Source: Fomitopsis serialis (taxonomy: Eukaryota > Basidiomycota > Agaricomycetes > Polyporales > Fomitopsidaceae). From it: DNA of 64,000 bases. The stretch lies in contig NW_025955103.1 of the NCBI RefSeq assembly GCF_022376445.1, positions 43,497 through 107,496 of the forward strand, in the 5' to 3' direction. The position numbers and the translations under genes are program-made. Below the pieces are notes generated by a model, which had not been told where the DNA came from, did no database searches, and saw only the letters and a list, made by a program, of their open reading frames with translations. Below, one piece after another: positions 59,601 to 64,000 of the stretch (the stretch's first letter is position 1; each line of letters opens with the position of its first letter).

Positions 59601-62600
59601 CCGGCGAGGATGTCTCGGCGTATATGCGCTCCGACATGGAGATGCACCTCGGGGCCCCTATTGGCGTCCGTGACTACCGGCAGCTCGTGTCTGCCCTTAC
59701 GAGGTGGAACCGCGACCCAAGCTTGGCAGCCCAGTCCGCACACCCCTACGAGCACCAGCGTGGCCACGAAACGGCGACGTTCGACGCCCATTACGGCTTC
59801 AGCACCGACATGCTTGGTGTTGGCAACCAAAAAGCGATCGTCACGGACATCGTTGCCAGTACACATTGGCACAATGACACAGGGCTTGGTCCGAAGTTCG
59901 TCCAGGACGAGTATCAGCTTGTACTCGCTTCGGACGCAGCTGTCGCCCCATCCTCGGCATCTGCGACGGTCTCAGCAGCCGCAATCGCAGGGGAAATCCA
60001 GACCCACCTCGCCGACTGTCTTCCTGCCGCCCTCGTCACTGTTCTTCTGCCGAAACTTGAGCAGCTTCTCACGCGGTTTGCGGCCGTCATAACTTCCGAT
60101 CGTCCCCCGTCGGTCTTCACAATCACCCCTGCTTCCGTCGTTCAATATCAGGTGCACTCCCATCGCCTACGGGCCCTGCGCGACTTCTTGGTCAAACGGA
60201 CGGCCTCGTTCACGACACCGTTGCAGGCCCAGGCCCTCGAGGTCTACCTGAGCCGCAAAGTTAACATGCTGGTTTGCCTCCCTACAGGTCACGGCAAGTC
60301 CCTCCTCTTCTTTCTGCCTGCGAAGATGTACGAAGCCGATCGTACGACTGTCGTGATTGTACCGCTGCATTCCCTTCACGCTGACTTTGCTCGTCGCGCA
60401 CGCGGGCATTCCATTCCCTATCACCACTGGCAACCGGGCCAGGCTCTCGAGCTTTCCTACGTTCCTCTAGTCCTCGTATCGCCCGAACACGCACGCACTT
60501 CTGCTTTCTATGATCTGCTTTCGCAGCTGAACTCTCACGGACGCCTGCTTCGCATCGTCCTGGATGAAGCTCATATGTTGCTAACTCACGCTTCTTTCCG
60601 GGAGTGCTTCAGCCAGCTTGCCCATGTCCGCCGGCTCTCCATACCCATCATATTCCTTACTGCTACCCTTGCTCCCCATTGGGAATCCGCGCTCTTTGCC
60701 AAACTCGCGGTCAACCAGGTTGTCGCCTTCCGATTGCCATCTGTAAGACCGGAGATCGCCATCCGTCTGTTGACCTTCGCAAGGCAAGACGAGCGGGACG
60801 CGACCCTCCTGAAGAACTTCCTCGACATCGCTCGGGCCCGCCGTGGTCTCATCTTCTGCAAACGGGTTTCAGAGGTCAAACGCATCGCCGACCTCTTGGA
60901 CGTTCCTGCGTTCTACTCATCCCTCGAGGACGACCGCAAGACTCACCTTCTGAAGGAGTTCACATCTGGCGCATATCGCGCCCTCGTCTCAACCAGTACT
61001 CTCGGCGAGGGCATCGATATTCAAGGCCTTGGCTTCGTATGGCACTACGGCCTCCCGTTCGAGCCAGCCAGCTATTCCCAGCAGGCTGGTCGCATGTGCC
61101 GAGACAAGTCATTTGGCAGCAGCGTAGTTTACCTGCTGGAGAATGAGCAGCTCACCGTTCCTGAACCCGACATCCTCGGTGTCGCTGTCATCAACAGTTG
61201 GGCCCGAGAAGATATATGCCGTCGAATACGCCTCTCAGAGTTCCTGGACGGTGCTCCTACACAGTGCACTGTCCTGTCCAACCCGAACCTTTGCGACGTT
61301 TGCGAGAGGCACGTCAACGACGGCCCCGTTCAGCCTCTCATTGGCTATCCCGCGCCCGTCCTCGCCAACCTTGACACGATGGAATTTCCAACATCTCTTG
61401 ACTCTGAGACGCTGCCTTACGACCACGCTGAAGCCTCCATCCCTAATCGGTACGGTTGGTTACTTCTCGCAACCACGCTCGCTAATTCATTCCACCTCAC
61501 AGCCTGTCTCCCTTACCTGCCAGTCTCTCACCCTCTCCGTCCTCCCGCTCTGATAACGCTCAGTTTTCATTGCCCCAATTCGACCCGCCATCTGTTCCTT
61601 CGTAAGTCTTTTTTTCCCGTCGTGTTAGTGCGACGCTGACGCTACACCCAGTAGCCAATCAGCAGTTCACGACGCGCCCCAACCGTCCTACGCCGCACAC
61701 TCGCAGCCGGCTCCCACAGCGGTACGCTCACAGTACGTGTTTCACTTTCTGAGTGCATGCCATGCCCGTTCATTCCCCGTCGCCGTTCCAGTGATCTGAG
61801 GCTCCCAATTTCTTCAACGTAAGTATATTTCCGACTCCTCGTTTCTTCACGTCACTCAACTCGACTTCAGGCCGCCAGACATGGAGCTCTACTTCAAACC
61901 TGTCTTCGTGCCGAAGGGTCTCGCTGTCCCGGCGACCTCGACACCAACTATGGGTCGCCGTTCTCGCGAGGAACAGGCCTTGGATTATTCAGATGGATCC
62001 CCGGATGTCCAAGCCCTCCCCACACCCGTGAGCAAGAGACGTCGCGTGACATTCCGTCCTCCTAGCCCTGCGTCTCCTCTGTCTGATCGTCGTCGACGGA
62101 CTTCACCCATCACAGACGTGTTACATCCAATCGTCCCCGCTAGGTTTGCGACACAGCCAGCCTCATCTTCACGCGCTATCGCCAGCAGCTCTCGTACGCC
62201 CCTTGACTCCCACCGGCGCTCGTTACCGGGTACTGAGGGGCCTGATGTCGACGGTTCCCCTACCGCTGTCGGCACGCGTGTTCGTCTCGATGCTGCGCGG
62301 GCAGAGGCCAAGAGTGTGGAGCAGCGGACAATCTCTCGAGCCATCGATGCCGCCCTCAACCTTCTGCAGAGCTCTTGTTCCAAGTGCTACGTCCTTGGTC
62401 GCTCCTACACGCACCGGTCATGCACTGCGCAGTTCACGAGCGCCCGGGACGCGGACTGGCAAACGTTCAAGCGCGAGATGAGGCTTCCGAATGGGTACTG
62501 CTTCACATGCCTCCGACCTCAGGTACGTCTGAAATACCCCACACCGGCTTGGACCTCATGCGTTCATCTTCACAGAGCAACAAGGAATTCTTCGGTTGGC

Positions 62601-62833
62601 ATGTCTTCGAAGCCCCTTCGGACTGCGTCTTCGGCGACATCATCAAGCCCGCCGTCTACGTTGTATGGGCAGACCCTGGCCTTCGCAGCGCCCTTTTCGC
62701 GGAGCGAATCCTGAACAACCGTCCGCGGACTGTCGAGGAATACATCGCAGCCTGCCTGGAGATGCACCCAACTTTTGACATGATGACATATCTCATCATC
62801 TTCGATTGGGCTTGCAAGCGTGTCGCAACTTAA
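56630..62833 (+). CDS. OrsD-like / tyrosine-recombinase-like / RecQ-like helicase fusion
   Basis: Intact 10-exon gene: 56630-56640, 56691-56886, 56936-58164, 58212-58652, 58702-61449, 61503-61601, 61652-61732, 61792-61818, 61871-62522 and 62576-62833. The nine introns are 47-59 nt and every phase closes, giving about 1913 aa. Domains: N-terminal Cys/His fingers (CKLCG, HCRRCNYSNAVIRYM); a Pro/Ser-rich spacer; an OrsD-like zinc region (about 235-350; VVICVSCHKVV, CAFCSVCHRGYG); a tyrosine-recombinase-like core with R811 in ARGEEL, R952, H981 and Y990 (RGHETATFDAHYG). A DEAH helicase follows with PTGHGKS (K1158), LDEAH (D1247), FLTATL and QQAGRMCRD (about 1419). Last is a Cys-rich C-terminus (CSKCYVLG...CFTCLRP). 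The helicase half is RecQ-like, as in fungal telomere-linked helicases. The recombinase reading is inference from residue spacing. It probably acts on DNA in the nucleus, perhaps for its own mobility. Confidence 0.9.
57045..57125 (+). repeat. 15-bp in-frame tandem repeat in the helicase gene
   Basis: Unit CCGTCGCAATGCCCT repeated about four times with decay, encoding PSQCP repeats in the disordered spacer after the zinc fingers. Confidence 0.85.
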
Positions 62834-63067
62834 GTAAGTCGTTCAACTCTTGCTTCTACCCACCCCGCTCAACGCTGCGCAGGATCCTCATCGCCGTCGA
62901 CATTCCCTGGCGCTTCCGTGTGTACTTCTTCACATTTCCGTCTAGTTTGTCACATTTCCTTTTCGGTCGTTTCCCGAGTCTGCCACGAGCGTCGCGCAAG
63001 CGCTGTGGCTTGTTCTTTCACCATAACCGTCTTTTCGTTGTCCTGCGTCCCCCTTCCCTCGCGCAAC

Positions 63068-64000
63068 ATGGAGCTCCTTCACAATACTTTACGTACACAA
63101 ACCGGCCGTCTTGACCGTAAGCAGCTTTCGTTGCCGGTAGTTACTTACCAGCTAAGTTGTCGTAGAGCAATGGTACTTCACGGACGCGAAGTTTGCCGCC
63201 CGACTGGACGCTGAGCATTGGATCTCAACGCCTAACATGACGTGGATACCTACCGTTTCCCTCGATACGATCGAAGTACGTGCACGTCAGGATGGTTGGT
63301 ACGGCCCGGCGGACCCTACACGCTGGCCACAGCTCTTCCACCCCAAGTACACGCACCTGTGCGTGCTCCCGAACCCACGCATGGGCGTCTCCGAGCTTCC
63401 GATCTCAGTGCTCGACAACGTCGGTCCAGAGAGTTGGCGACCCAGCAACACCGTCGACGAGCACGGCAACCCCCTCGTCCTCCTCCATCCCGACCGACGT
63501 GTTGTCCTCGCAGCCGACCTCGAGTTTCTGCACATCCAGGTGTCCCAATTCATCGCAGAGGATGCGGCGAAATCCGACCGCCGCGGTCCAGAGAACATCC
63601 ATGCCGCCCTCAAGAACTTCGCGCTCTCCGCTTCCGAGGCGGTTGAACGGATGCGCAGCATTCCCGTCACCTTACAACGCTTCCTGTGGGAGATGCGTGA
63701 GTATCAACGCTACTACGCCGAGGCCTCGGCGTACATGGATTTCGTCAACACGTTCAACGCTCGTATGGTCGACACGAAGGTCCACCAGACCGATTCAAGT
63801 CTCATGGGAGCCATCTCCGCTGACCCTGCAGTTGTGTCTCGGCTCTACCGCGCTGGGATTCCCGTCTGGTATATCCGTCGCTATTCGCAGCTCGTCCCCG
63901 AGCTCAAGATTCAGGAAGTCGTCGAGCCGTCTCTACCGCAGGAGCGCGGTGTCATGATCTTAGAATACGATCCTCCATACCCAACGCAATACGTTGGTCC
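63068..64000 (+). CDS. Helicase-partner protein of unknown function, partial
   Basis: Starts 234 bp after the helicase stop on the same strand. Exon 1 is 63068-63116 (MELLHNTLRTQTGRLD), intron 63117-63165, and exon 2 runs open from 63166 past the window edge. It reads QWYFTDAKFAARLDAEHW, PNPRMGVSELPISVL, LVLLHPDRRVVLAADLEFLH, and LMGAISADPAVVSRLYRAG followed by IPVWYIRR. This pattern (a PRMG block, a VLVADL-type strand, an MGAxxxDP...AGxPVWxIR block) resembles an abundant uncharacterised agaricomycete protein family that, as I recall it, often occurs beside such helicases. No catalytic motif was identified. The tandem layout suggests the two genes travel together. The C-terminus is outside the window. 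Confidence 0.75.

Overview
This is nuclear DNA of a filamentous basidiomycete, most likely a wood-decay agaricomycete or polypore. The reasons are intron-rich, GC-rich genes with short introns (about 47-75 nt, gt...ag), fungal gene families, an intron-containing tRNA gene present twice, and a retroelement- and satellite-rich right end. Nothing bacterial, organellar or CRISPR-like was seen. Exon joins were worked out by hand from reading frame, gt/ag sites and family knowledge. They are firm where phases close exactly (oligopeptide transporter, both alcohol dehydrogenases, phosphatase, F-box-like gene, helicase) and approximate elsewhere.

Left and centre (1-44 kb) is a gene-sparse chromosomal arm. 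On the + strand it has the 3' end of a GH2 beta-mannosidase (84-1159) and an M16 insulin-degrading-type metallopeptidase with one probable frame break (1568-5481). A PHO84-type phosphate symporter follows on the - strand (6241-8710), then an F-box-like gene (13239-14645). Next come two convergent paralogous zinc alcohol dehydrogenases with the same exon layout (15630-16914 + and 17496-18768 -), a dual-specificity phosphatase (23043-23731 -), a 10-exon OPT oligopeptide transporter (28734-31574 -), an ASCC1-like 2H phosphoesterase with an RG-rich N-terminus (37743-39359 -), and a membrane-anchored A1 aspartic protease (41640-44240 +). Two diverged, inverted copies of a roughly 0.5-0.6 kb segment, each carrying a split tRNA-Ala(CGC), lie 14 kb apart (20225-20815 and 34637-35150). 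Several kilobases between genes hold nothing recognisable.

The right end (44-64 kb) is repetitive. It has clustered palindromes and 66-bp tandem repeats (44.8-45.3 kb). An ORF with an internal 44-residue duplication (46537) is cut short by the 5' LTR of a Ty1/copia element. That element carries gag, protease and integrase but stops before reverse transcriptase (47257-50520). A satellite array of about 20.5 copies of a 173-bp monomer follows (50727-54271), then a minisatellite-rich leader (54.6-55.9 kb).

The most notable locus is the intact 10-exon gene at 56630-62833 (about 1913 aa). It joins zinc fingers, an OrsD-like domain, a tyrosine-recombinase-like core and a complete RecQ-like DEAH helicase, and ends in a Cys-rich domain. 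A second gene of a recurrent but uncharacterised agaricomycete family follows on the same strand (63068 to beyond the window). Together they look like a two-gene module, possibly the core of a mobile or subtelomeric element.
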